A stretch of 37,976 nucleotides of DNA, from the NCBI GenBank assembly GCA_003506895.1, contig DNXO01000142.1, positions 34,210-72,185 of the forward strand, in the 5' to 3' direction. A program made the position numbers and the translations under genes. The stretch comes from Acetobacteraceae bacterium. GTDB taxonomy: Bacteria > Pseudomonadota > Alphaproteobacteria > Acetobacterales > Acetobacteraceae. Below the pieces are notes generated by a model. That model was given only the letters and a program-made list of their open reading frames with translations, made no database searches and was not told where the DNA came from. Below, piece by piece: positions 16,555-23,443 of this stretch (positions within the stretch are counted from its first letter, which is position 1; each line of letters begins with the position of its first letter).

Positions 16555-16908
16555 ATGAATATCGGTACATGGCTTTTCACCAAGCTCAAGGGTCGCCAGA
16601 TCGGCAGCGACGCGGCGGGCAATCTGTACTTCGAGGAAAAGCGCCAGCGCCCTGGCAGCCAGCGCAACCGGCGCTGGGTGGCCTATGCCGGCCCAGTGGA
16701 GGCGAGCGCCATTCCGCCGGAATGGCACGCGTGGTTGCACTATACGACCGACGCGCCGTTGCCGGACACCGGGCGAAAGGTTTGGCAGAAGCCGCACCTT
16801 GCGAACGCGACGGGGACGCCGCTCAGCTATCGCCCGCCCGGTCATGACTATCAGGGCGGACATCGCGCTCGCGCCGCGGGCGATTACGAAGCCTGGACGC
16901 CGAGCTAG
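16555..16908 (+). CDS. NDUFA12-type NADH:ubiquinone oxidoreductase accessory subunit
   Basis: A 117-residue homologue of mitochondrial NDUFA12 (B17.2), an accessory subunit of respiratory complex I found in alphaproteobacteria and mitochondria. Typical segments are VGxDxxGNxYFE-like (here IGSDAAGNLYFEEKR), RRWVAYAG, VEASAIPPEWHAWLHYTTD and WQKPHLANATGTPLSYRPPG. It acts at the membrane side of complex I. No strong ribosome-binding site precedes ATG 16555; the start is set by homology. Seven bases separate its stop from the mlaD start. In alphaproteobacteria this gene is often found near mlaD and DUF2155, as here. Confidence 0.92.
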   Translation: MNIGTWLFTKLKGRQIGSDAAGNLYFEEKRQRPGSQRNRRWVAYAGPVEASAIPPEWHAWLHYTTDAPLPDTGRKVWQKPHLANATGTPLSYRPPGHDYQGGHRARAAGDYEAWTPS

Positions 16909-16915
16909 TCGCGCG

Positions 16916-17455
16916 ATGGCCCGTCATGGCGTAGCGGAAACCCTGACCGGGGCTGTTGTTCTGGTCGTGGCCCTGGCTTTCCTTGGGTATGCCGTTGCGC
17001 ATTCGGGCCGCTCCTCTGGCGCGGGCTATCCGCTGCAGGCCAAGTTCGAACATATCGACGGCCTGAACGTCGGCGGCGATGTTCGGATCGCCGGCGTGAA
17101 GGTTGGCACCGTGACGGATGAGCGGATCGATCCGAAGACCTTTGCCGCCATTGTCACCATGACGGTACGCGACGACATCCAGCTCCCGAAGGACACCGGC
17201 GCTTCGATCACCAGCGAGAGCCTGCTCGGCGGAAAGTACATATCGCTGTCGCCGGGCGGCGATGAAACCGATCTGAAGCCGGGCCAGACGATCACCGTCA
17301 CACAATCGTCGATCAGCTTGGAAGACCTGTTGGGCAAGTTCATTTTCAGCGTCACCAGCCTGAACGGGCCGAAGGACGGGAAGTCCAGCGGCGATCAGCA
17401 AAAGGACGGCGACGCAGGGGCGGGTGGCAGCGGATTGCCGCCGTTGGGAAAGTGA
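16916..17455 (+). CDS. mlaD: MlaD-like MCE-domain phospholipid transport protein
   Basis: A 179-residue single-pass inner-membrane protein: a transmembrane anchor (TGAVVLVVALAFLGYAVA, residues about 10-28) then an MCE domain (YPLQAKFEHIDGLNVGGDVRIAG to residues near 115), the unit that forms the hexameric lipid channel of the Mla pathway between the outer and inner membranes. The conserved GLNVGGDVRIAGVKVGTV and ESLLGGKYISLSPGG are present. A low-complexity Gly/Asp/Lys tail ends the protein. The partner genes mlaE and mlaF are not in this window. The GTG start of the next gene overlaps its TGA stop. Confidence 0.9.
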   Translation: MARHGVAETLTGAVVLVVALAFLGYAVAHSGRSSGAGYPLQAKFEHIDGLNVGGDVRIAGVKVGTVTDERIDPKTFAAIVTMTVRDDIQLPKDTGASITSESLLGGKYISLSPGGDETDLKPGQTITVTQSSISLEDLLGKFIFSVTSLNGPKDGKSSGDQQKDGDAGAGGSGLPPLGK

Positions 17456-17673
17456 TCCCCTCGGCCCCGACCAACTGGCCGGGCCTGGACGGTAACGCGG
17501 TGGGTTGCCGCGAAAAGCTGAAGATGCTGACCGAGAATTATCAGGAAGTGGCGCAGGTGCTGCAGGATGCGTTCGAGGATGCGGTGCTGATGGGCGTCAA
17601 CGAAGATGCGATGCGCCAGATTTTGGCCGATGTCGTGGCCGGTCTTGTTTCACCTCGGCGGCCCGCCGGATGA
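17452..17673 (+). CDS. Small conserved-looking hypothetical protein
   Basis: A 73-residue protein. After an N-terminal LDGNAVGCREKLKMLTENYQ it is predicted mostly helical and acidic (AQVLQDAFEDAVLMGVNED, AMRQILADVVAGL). No function is known to me. It starts with GTG overlapping the mlaD stop (GTGA) and stops within the ATG of the DUF2155 gene (ATGA), so it is translationally linked on both sides. That packing is the best evidence that it is real. Confidence 0.7.
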   Translation: MIPSAPTNWPGLDGNAVGCREKLKMLTENYQEVAQVLQDAFEDAVLMGVNEDAMRQILADVVAGLVSPRRPAG

Positions 17674-18182
17674 AGCCATTCTGGTTGGCAGTCGCTGTCT
17701 TGGCGCTGAGCCTGCCGGCCTGGGCGCAGCGCCCGCCAGCGGACACCGCGCCGCTGCAACAGCAGTGGCAGCAGGAAGGTTCGCCGCCGGTGCAGCAGGC
17801 GCCGGTTCCGCCACTGCCTCAGGATCAGTCGTCCTCGCCGCAGATGGAGCCGGCCCCGTCCGGGCCAGCGGTCATGGAGCGTCCCAACGTCTGGGTGCCA
17901 GGGGCGGTTGCCAAGGTGCAGGCGCTGGATAAGGTCAACGCGCAGACGTCGACATTGACGATCAAGGTCGGCCAGTCCGTTACCTTCGGTTCGCTGACGA
18001 TCACCGCCAAGGCGTGCGTGACGAGGCCGGTGGATCAGCCGGCCGACGCCGCCGCCTACTTGACTGTCACCGACAGTCACCCTGACTCGCCGGGCTTCGC
18101 GGGTTGGATGCTGGCAGGCGAACCTTCGGTTTCCATGTTGCAGCACCCGATCTACGACCTTCGTGTGACCGGCTGCACCTAG
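17670..18182 (+). CDS. DUF2155 exported protein
   Basis: A 170-residue protein with a signal peptide (cleavage near AWA-QR, residue 19), a Pro/Gln-rich linker of about 50 residues and a C-terminal DUF2155 domain: KVQALDKVNAQTSTLTIKVG, FGSLTITAKACVTRP, AAYLTVTD and FAGWMLAGEPSVSMLQHPIYDLRVTGC. The two cysteines (in KACV and TGCT) are conserved in the family and may form a disulfide in the periplasm. The function of DUF2155 is not established. Overlaps the preceding ORF by four bases and lies two bases before otsB. Confidence 0.88.
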   Translation: MKPFWLAVAVLALSLPAWAQRPPADTAPLQQQWQQEGSPPVQQAPVPPLPQDQSSSPQMEPAPSGPAVMERPNVWVPGAVAKVQALDKVNAQTSTLTIKVGQSVTFGSLTITAKACVTRPVDQPADAAAYLTVTDSHPDSPGFAGWMLAGEPSVSMLQHPIYDLRVTGCT

Positions 18183-18184
18183 GC

Positions 18185-18910
18185 ATGGACGCGCTGCCCC
18201 CCTTCCAGCGCGCGGCCTTGCTGTTGGACATGGATGGCACGCTGATCGACCTGGCTGCCACGCCCGATGCGGTGGTTGTGCCGTCGGGCTTGCCAGGAAC
18301 GCTGGCGACCTTGCGGGATCGCCTTGGCGGCGCTCTGGCTATTGTCAGCGGTCGTCCTGTCGAGGCAGTGGATCGTCTGTTCGGTGAAGCGCCCGGGGCG
18401 GTCGCGGGCGAGCACGGCGGCGCGATCCGGCACCGCGCGGGCGAGGCGATCGAACGCCCGGATTTGCCCGCGCCCCCCGCATCGTGGCTGGAGACAGCCG
18501 AGGCCGTTGTCAGCCGCTATCCTGGGGCGTTGCTGGAACGCAAAGCCCGCGGGTTTGCGCTGCATTTCCGTCAGGCCCCCGAGGCTCGGGATGTGTTTCA
18601 CGCCACATTGCGCGGCTTGGTGGACAGCCTTCCCGGGTTCGAACTGCACCCGGCGCATATGCTGTGGGAGGTACGGCCGCTTGGTGCCGACAAGGGCCGG
18701 GCTGTGATCGCGCTGATGCAGCGGCCTCCGTTCGCCGGCCGGTTGCCGATCTTCATCGGCGACGATGTCACTGATGAGGATGGTATGCGCGAGGCCCGCA
18801 AACGCGGCGGCGCTGGTTATCGGGTCGATGCCGTGTTCAACAATCCCGACGGCGTCCGCTCCTGGTTGCGGCGTTCGGCCGAGCGCGGGGATTGGGAGGC
18901 TTTGCTGTGA
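18185..18910 (+). CDS. otsB: Trehalose-6-phosphate phosphatase
   Basis: A 241-residue HAD-superfamily phosphatase that removes phosphate from trehalose-6-phosphate, the last step of OtsAB trehalose synthesis, an osmoprotectant pathway. Motif I is LLLDMDGTLIDL (nucleophile D15, acid D17), motif II is LAIVSGRPVEA, and the acidic motif is FIGDDVTDEDGM, typical of OtsB. AGEHGG and LEVRPxGxDKGRA-like (here MLWEVRPLGADKGRAV) are further signatures. ATG at 18185 is chosen because the HAD core begins 14 residues later; it lies two bases after the DUF2155 stop. otsA is not in the window. Confidence 0.9.
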   Translation: MDALPPFQRAALLLDMDGTLIDLAATPDAVVVPSGLPGTLATLRDRLGGALAIVSGRPVEAVDRLFGEAPGAVAGEHGGAIRHRAGEAIERPDLPAPPASWLETAEAVVSRYPGALLERKARGFALHFRQAPEARDVFHATLRGLVDSLPGFELHPAHMLWEVRPLGADKGRAVIALMQRPPFAGRLPIFIGDDVTDEDGMREARKRGGAGYRVDAVFNNPDGVRSWLRRSAERGDWEALL

Positions 18911-19623
18911 AACTCTCGGATTTCGATGTGCTGTCGTTCGACTGCTACGGCACGTTGATCGATTGGGAGAGCGGGATCTGGGACGCGCTGCAGCCGCTGC
19001 TGGAGCGGGCGGGTTCGGATGAATCCCGGGATGCCGCGCTGGAGGCATTCGCCCGCTTGGAAGCGCGGCAACAGGAGACGACGCCGGATATGGCGTATCC
19101 CGATCTGCTGGCGGCGGTGCATCGGCAGCTCGCCACGGAATGGGATGTCGAACCCGATCCGGCGGAAGATACCGCGTTCGGCGGGTCGATCGCGCTCTGG
19201 CCACCGTTTCCGGATACGGTCGAGGCGTTGCGGTATCTGAAGCAGCATTTCCGGCTGGTGATCCTGTCGAATGTGGATCGGGCGAGTTTTCAGGCGACGA
19301 ACCAGGCCCTGGGTGTGACTTTCGACGCGATCTACACGGCGCAGGATATCGGTTCCTACAAACCGGATCGGCGGAACTTTGCTTACTTGATCGACCGGCT
19401 GAGAGAGCAGGGCGTGGCGAAGGAGAAAATCCTGCACGTGGCGCAAAGCCTTTTCCACGATCATGTTCCGGCGCAGGCGATTGGCCTGGCATCCGCTTGG
19501 ATCGACCGGCGGCACGGGGCTGGCGGTTGGGGCGCGACGGCCCCGGTGTCGGCGGATGTGCGTTATGATTTCCGCTTTGTCAGCCTGGGTGCGCTGGCGG
19601 AGGCTCACCGGTCGGGCGGGTGA
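18907..19623 (+). CDS. HAD-family hydrolase, haloacid dehalogenase type II-like
   Basis: A 238-residue HAD-superfamily hydrolase. The nucleophile motif FDCYGTLIDWE (D12) resembles 2-haloacid dehalogenases, which hydrolyse L-2-haloacids through an aspartyl ester; LVILSNVDR is motif II and GSYKPDRRNF contains the motif III lysine. LHVAQSLFHDHVPA fits the dehalogenase-like HLxV-S-x-x-x-D motif. Whether it is a true dehalogenase or another small-molecule phosphatase cannot be decided. GTG at 18907 overlaps the otsB stop (GTGA), so it belongs to the same transcript. It is the last gene of the run starting at 16555. Confidence 0.85.
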   Translation: MKLSDFDVLSFDCYGTLIDWESGIWDALQPLLERAGSDESRDAALEAFARLEARQQETTPDMAYPDLLAAVHRQLATEWDVEPDPAEDTAFGGSIALWPPFPDTVEALRYLKQHFRLVILSNVDRASFQATNQALGVTFDAIYTAQDIGSYKPDRRNFAYLIDRLREQGVAKEKILHVAQSLFHDHVPAQAIGLASAWIDRRHGAGGWGATAPVSADVRYDFRFVSLGALAEAHRSGG

Positions 19624-19683
19624 TGCGGATGTGGTTTCGCCTCCGCACCGTAGAATAGGAACCGTGGCCTGCATCGACTTCCA

Positions 19684-19712
19684 TTGACAGGCTGGAGCCG
19701 CGTGTGCTTCGA
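19684..19712 (+). promoter_or_regulatory. Possible promoter of the argD leader
   Basis: A perfect TTGACA (19684-19689) lies 30 bases before the leader ATG. The -10 position carries only CTTCGA/TTCGAA, a poor match. If used, transcription would start close to 19720, so the leader ORF would have almost no 5' untranslated region. A TAGAAT at 19651-19656 is an alternative -10 with no clear -35. Confidence 0.35.
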
Positions 19713-19719
19713 AGAGGTC

Positions 19720-19803
19720 ATGCTTGACGCCTCTCGCCTGATCATCGCCGCCCGCCGACGCCGCCGTCCTTTGACGGGGGTGTGGAGTCCGCGCGCGCAG
19801 TAA
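19720..19803 (+). CDS. Arginine-rich leader peptide of the argD-like gene
   Basis: A 27-codon ORF, ATG 19720 to TAA 19801-19803. Codons 12-16 (19753-19767) are five consecutive arginine codons, CGC CGA CGC CGC CGT, in the context IAARRRRRPLTG; two further Arg bring the total to seven of 27. GAGG is two bases before the ATG, and an in-frame GTG at 19702 with GGAG four bases upstream could extend it to 33 codons. It has no resemblance to a functional protein. It is followed by a strong terminator and then by an acetylornithine-aminotransferase-type gene. The peptide itself is probably irrelevant; its translation would report arginyl-tRNA supply, like the leader peptides of the trp and his operons. 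Confidence 0.72.
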   Translation: MLDASRLIIAARRRRRPLTGVWSPRAQ

Positions 19804-19837
19804 GCGAGTCTATGGATTGAACACGAAGGCCCCCGTC
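19764..19837 (+). promoter_or_regulatory. Putative protector and antiterminator segments of an arginine attenuator
   Basis: Segment 1, CCGTC (19764-19768), overlaps the last Arg codons and pairs with GACGG (19773-19777) around CTTT. Segment 2, GACGGGGG (19773-19780), is also an exact 8-nt complement of segment 3, CCCCCGTC (19830-19837), which is the left arm of the terminator. A ribosome waiting at the Arg codons would cover segment 1, freeing segment 2 to capture segment 3 and so block the terminator. These pairings are seen directly; the mechanism is inferred from the trp/his model. Confidence 0.65.
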
Positions 19838-19863
19838 GGAAGCGACGGGGGCCTTCGTGTTTT
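19820..19863 (+). terminator. Attenuator terminator upstream of the argD-like gene
   Basis: Bases 19820-19838 pair perfectly with 19843-19861 over 19 bp around a GAAG loop, and the arm runs into TTTT (19860-19863). The hairpin lies after the leader stop codon and before the gene start at 19908, in the same direction. It cannot be the end of the preceding HAD gene alone, since the Arg leader lies between. Confidence 0.88.
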
Positions 19864-19907
19864 CAGGGTCTTTGTCGCTCCGGTTACCAACCAACAAGGA
19901 GCATACG

Positions 19908-21089
19908 ATGACCAGTACAATTCCAAGCCCCGCCGTTATGGATATCGCCAGCCGGCCACCGATCGTCTTCGTTCAGGGCGAAGGGTCCTGGCTGACCGAC
20001 AATCAGGGGCGCCGCTACCTGGATTTCATTCAAGGTTGGGCGGTCAACACGCTTGGCCATTCACCGAAGCCGATACTGGATGCTTTGGCGTTACAGGGCG
20101 AGCGGCTGATCAACTGCAGTCCGGCGTTCTATAACGATCAGATGATCCGCCTGTCGGAGCTGCTGGCACATCATAGCGGCCTGCATCAGGTGTTCCTCGC
20201 CAACAGCGGGGCTGAGGCAAACGAAGGCGCGGTCAAGCTCGCCCGCAAATGGGGCGCCAAACATGGAGGCGGGGCCTATGAAATCATCACCATGGATCAC
20301 GGCTTCCATGGCCGCACGCTGGCGATGATGTCCGCGTCTGGAAAGCCGCACTGGGAGCCGCTTTTCGAACCGAAGGTCGCCGGGTTCGTGAAAGTGCCCC
20401 TGAACGATATCGCAGCGGTCGAAGCGGCAATCAACGAAAGAACAGCCGCGGTGATGCTGGAGCCGATCCAGGGGGAGGCCGGTGTTTTCGAAGCAACCGA
20501 CACCTTTCTTCGCGACCTGCGCGCGTTGACCAGGGACAAGGGCGTGTTGCTGATCCTGGACGAGATCCAGACCGGCATCGGCAGAACCGGCCGCATGTTC
20601 GGATTCGAGCATGCGGCGGTGACTCCCGATATCATGACCCTCGCCAAGGGGCTTGGCGGTGGAGTGCCGCTGGCCGCGCTTGTTGCCCACAAAGACACCT
20701 GCTGTTTCGAACATGGTGACCAGGGCGGAACATTCTGCGGCAACCCGCTGATGGCCGCTGTCGGGTGCGCGGTGCTGGAGCAAGTCGCCAAACCGGGCTT
20801 TCTCGAACGGGTATCGGAGGCGGGTGGGGTTCTGACCAACCGCCTGCGTGGTCTTTCCGCGAAATATGGATGTGGCGAAGTCAGGGGAATGGGTCTGCTG
20901 TTGGCGCTCGATCTTGGACGCCCGATCGCCGCGGATGTCGCCGCCCTGGCGCTTGAACGCGGGCTGCTGGTGAACGCGCCCCGGCCGGATTCGTTGCGGT
21001 TCATGCCGGCCCTGAACGTGACCGATGCCGAGATCGATCGCATGGCCGGCATCCTGGATCTCGTGCTGGGCGATCTGATACCGGCCTAG
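19908..21089 (+). CDS. argD: Acetylornithine aminotransferase-type class III aminotransferase
   Basis: A 393-residue PLP enzyme of the ArgD family, which makes N-acetylornithine from N-acetylglutamate semialdehyde and glutamate in arginine synthesis. Signatures are GRRYLDFIQGWAVNTLGH, FLANSGAEANEGAVKLARK, DHGFHGRTLAMMSASG, LILDEIQTGIGRTG (D218 contacts the PLP nitrogen) and TLAKGLGGGVPLAA (K247 binds PLP). AAGGAG six bases before ATG 19908 sets the start; an in-frame ATG at 19857 lies inside the terminator stem and is not used. Related class III enzymes (succinylornithine or GABA transaminases) are alternatives, but the arginine-coding leader supports ArgD. It stands alone; argF is not adjacent. 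Its stop overlaps the convergent gene's stop in CTAG. Confidence 0.88.
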   Translation: MTSTIPSPAVMDIASRPPIVFVQGEGSWLTDNQGRRYLDFIQGWAVNTLGHSPKPILDALALQGERLINCSPAFYNDQMIRLSELLAHHSGLHQVFLANSGAEANEGAVKLARKWGAKHGGGAYEIITMDHGFHGRTLAMMSASGKPHWEPLFEPKVAGFVKVPLNDIAAVEAAINERTAAVMLEPIQGEAGVFEATDTFLRDLRALTRDKGVLLILDEIQTGIGRTGRMFGFEHAAVTPDIMTLAKGLGGGVPLAALVAHKDTCCFEHGDQGGTFCGNPLMAAVGCAVLEQVAKPGFLERVSEAGGVLTNRLRGLSAKYGCGEVRGMGLLLALDLGRPIAADVAALALERGLLVNAPRPDSLRFMPALNVTDAEIDRMAGILDLVLGDLIPA

Positions 21090-21664
21090 AGAAACTTGAG
21101 CGCCAGGAAGCCGCCTACGATGCCGACCGCGAGTGCGCTGGTGACCAGGGTCAACCGACGCTCGATAAACACGCGGACCGAATCGCCGAAGAAATGGAGC
21201 AGCGTGGCGACCAGAAAGAACCTGGCGCCCCGGGTCGCCGCGCTGGCCAGCATGAACAATACAAAATCAAACCTGGCAGCACCGGCGGCGATGGTGACGA
21301 TCTTGTAGGGAATCGGGGTGAGGCCTTTGATCAGGATGATCCAAAGGCCGTACTCCTGGAACTTGGCCTGGAATGCAGCGTAGCTCGCGCCGTACCCATA
21401 CAGACGCAGCAACGGCTGGGCCACCTGATCGAACACGGCGAAACCGATCAGGTATCCCAAGGCCCCGCCGCAGACGCTGGCGGCGGTGCAGATCGCGGCG
21501 AATTTCCAGGCCGACCGTGGTTTCGCCAGCGCCATCGGCACCAGCAGCGCGTCCGGAGGGATGGGGAAGAAGCTGCTCTCGGCGAAAGCGATTAACGCCA
21601 GCCACCAGGCGGCGTTCGGGGACGAAGCCAATACCATGACGCGGATGTAGAGTGATCGGAGCAT
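21086..21664 (-). CDS. YqaA/DedA-type (VTT domain) membrane protein
   Basis: A 192-residue inner-membrane protein of the SNARE-associated/VTT family, YqaA branch. The conserved FAESSFFPIPPDALLVPMAL near residues 27-46 and IILIKGLTPIPYKIVTIAAGAA (split here: the GLTPIPYKIVTIAAG core) carry the proline-containing re-entrant motifs. Related DedA proteins are lipid scramblase or flippase candidates; the role of this branch is unclear. It is transcribed towards the aminotransferase and shares its stop bases, and is divergent from the ThDP enzyme at 21751. Confidence 0.87.
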   Translation of the reverse strand: MLRSLYIRVMVLASSPNAAWWLALIAFAESSFFPIPPDALLVPMALAKPRSAWKFAAICTAASVCGGALGYLIGFAVFDQVAQPLLRLYGYGASYAAFQAKFQEYGLWIILIKGLTPIPYKIVTIAAGAARFDFVLFMLASAATRGARFFLVATLLHFFGDSVRVFIERRLTLVTSALAVGIVGGFLALKFL

Positions 21665-21750
21665 GGCGCCCTTTAGCAGGCCCCGCCGCTCTGGTCACCC
21701 ACGTTGCATCATCCTATCGTGCGGGCAACCCGATAAGGAGACGTTCCGAG

Positions 21751-23439
21751 ATGACCACGACCACTGTTGCACGCCTGCTGGCCGACAGCCTGGAAGCCCA
21801 TGATGTGGACCAGATTTTCTGCGTCCCCGGGGAAAGCTATGTCGGACTGACCAGCGTGCTGACCGAGCGGAACTCGATCCGAATGATTGTTTGCCGGCAT
21901 GAGGGCGGGGCCGGTTTCATGGCGGTGGCGGATGGACGGCTGCGGAACAGGGCAGGGGTTTGCATCGTCTCGCGCGGTCCGGGGCTGGCTAACTCGATGG
22001 TGTCGCTGCACTCGGCATTCCATGACGCGACCCCAATGGTGATGCTGGTGGGGCAGGTGGAGCGCAAGGATTTCGGGCGCCTGGCGTTGCAGGAGCAGAA
22101 CTACTCCAAGCTGCTGAGCGACATCACCAAGACCGTTATCGAAGTGAACGAACCCGAACAGGCCTCCGAAGCCATCGCTCGGGCGTTCCATATCGCGGAA
22201 ACCGGCACGCCGGGGCCGGTCGCGGTGATCCTGCCGGAAGATATTTTTGATGAGACCACCGACGCGGAACTGAACCAGCCGCGCCCGCGTGTTGTCGCCG
22301 GGCCTCGTACGCAGGACCTGCAGCAACTGGCGGAGATGCTGGCGAAAGCCGAACGTCCGCTGATCCTGGTCGGCGGCGCGCTGCTGGCCGACAGCCTGCA
22401 TGACAAGGCGGTGTACGCCGACCTGAAGCGCCTGTCCGAGGAATGGGTGCTGCCGATCAACCCGACCCACCGCCGCCCGCAACTGTTCGACGCGCGGCAT
22501 CCGAACTACGGCGGCTACATGGGCATCCGTGTCCCGCCCGCGCTGATCGGCGAGATGAAGAAGGCCGACCTGATCGTGGCGCTGGGCGAACGGCTGACCG
22601 ACACGGTTTCGCAGTCCTATACCTTCCCCGCGGCGCCGCAGCCGCAGCTTCCGGTGGTGCATATCTGGCCCGATCCGAATGAGGTCGGGCGGGTGTGGCG
22701 CGTCGATCTGGGCATGCCGTGCGATCCGCATGAGGTCATCAAGGGTCTGCTGGCGATGAAGACTCCGGCCGATGCCTCCAAGCGCCGCGGTTGGGTGGAT
22801 GGGCTGCACAAAATCCATCTGTCGCTGCTGGAAAAGACGTGGGAGCCGACGACCGACGGTATCAACTTCGCCGCGATCGTTTGTGAGGTGGACAAGCATC
22901 TGGCGGACGACGCGGTGATCACGTCGGACGCCGGGAACTTCGGGTCGTATCTACACCGGTATATCGGCTTCAAGCCGGGGCAGGAGTTCCTGTCCTCGGT
23001 CGTGGGCGCGATGGGGTCGGGGATGCCGATGGCGGTGGCGGGCGGATTGCGCCGGCCCGGCAAGCAGGTCGTTGCGTTCATGGGCGATGGCGGCGCGCTG
23101 ATGGCGGGGAATGAGATCGCGACGGCCTGCCAGTATGGCTGCAATCCGATCGTTATTATCTCCGACAATTCCATGTACGGCACGATCGGAATGCACAGCT
23201 ATGTGCGCTATCCGGAACGCAAGTTCATGGAGGCGACGCGACTGACGAACCCGGACTTCGCCGCCTGGGGCCGGTCTTTCGGCGCCGAGGGCATCACCAT
23301 TCGCGACGAATCCGAAATCGCCGAGGGGATTGCCCGCGCGTTCGCGGTGAAGACCAAGCCGGTGGTGGTGCATTGCCTGACCTCGGCGGTGCAGATGAGC
23401 GCGTGGCGGAAGTTCCAGGGCGGGGAGACGTTGCCGTAG
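21751..23439 (+). CDS. Thiamine-diphosphate-dependent enzyme, acetolactate-synthase-like
   Basis: A 562-residue ThDP enzyme with the usual three domains: N-terminal pyrimidine-binding (about 1-170, with the catalytic glutamate E51 in RHEGGAGFMA), central (about 195-330) and C-terminal diphosphate-binding (about 380-535). The diphosphate motif starts GDGGALMAGNE at G445 and ends IISDNSMYG. The layout is that of acetolactate synthase, but the regulatory small subunit gene ilvN is absent and the N-terminus reads CVPGESYVGL. It could be an oxalyl-CoA, benzoylformate or sulfoacetaldehyde type enzyme; the substrate is not decided. AAGGAG ten bases before ATG sets the start. Confidence 0.85.
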   Translation: MTTTTVARLLADSLEAHDVDQIFCVPGESYVGLTSVLTERNSIRMIVCRHEGGAGFMAVADGRLRNRAGVCIVSRGPGLANSMVSLHSAFHDATPMVMLVGQVERKDFGRLALQEQNYSKLLSDITKTVIEVNEPEQASEAIARAFHIAETGTPGPVAVILPEDIFDETTDAELNQPRPRVVAGPRTQDLQQLAEMLAKAERPLILVGGALLADSLHDKAVYADLKRLSEEWVLPINPTHRRPQLFDARHPNYGGYMGIRVPPALIGEMKKADLIVALGERLTDTVSQSYTFPAAPQPQLPVVHIWPDPNEVGRVWRVDLGMPCDPHEVIKGLLAMKTPADASKRRGWVDGLHKIHLSLLEKTWEPTTDGINFAAIVCEVDKHLADDAVITSDAGNFGSYLHRYIGFKPGQEFLSSVVGAMGSGMPMAVAGGLRRPGKQVVAFMGDGGALMAGNEIATACQYGCNPIVIISDNSMYGTIGMHSYVRYPERKFMEATRLTNPDFAAWGRSFGAEGITIRDESEIAEGIARAFAVKTKPVVVHCLTSAVQMSAWRKFQGGETLP

Positions 23440-23443
23440 GGGG

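Noticed and set aside
16371..16667. N-terminal extension of the TSCPD gene
   Set aside because: The extra 99 residues look non-coding, with no family match, and overlap the divergent NDUFA12 gene.
19857..19907. Earlier ATG for the argD-like gene
   Set aside because: It lies in the right arm of the terminator hairpin; AAGGAG precedes the ATG at 19908.
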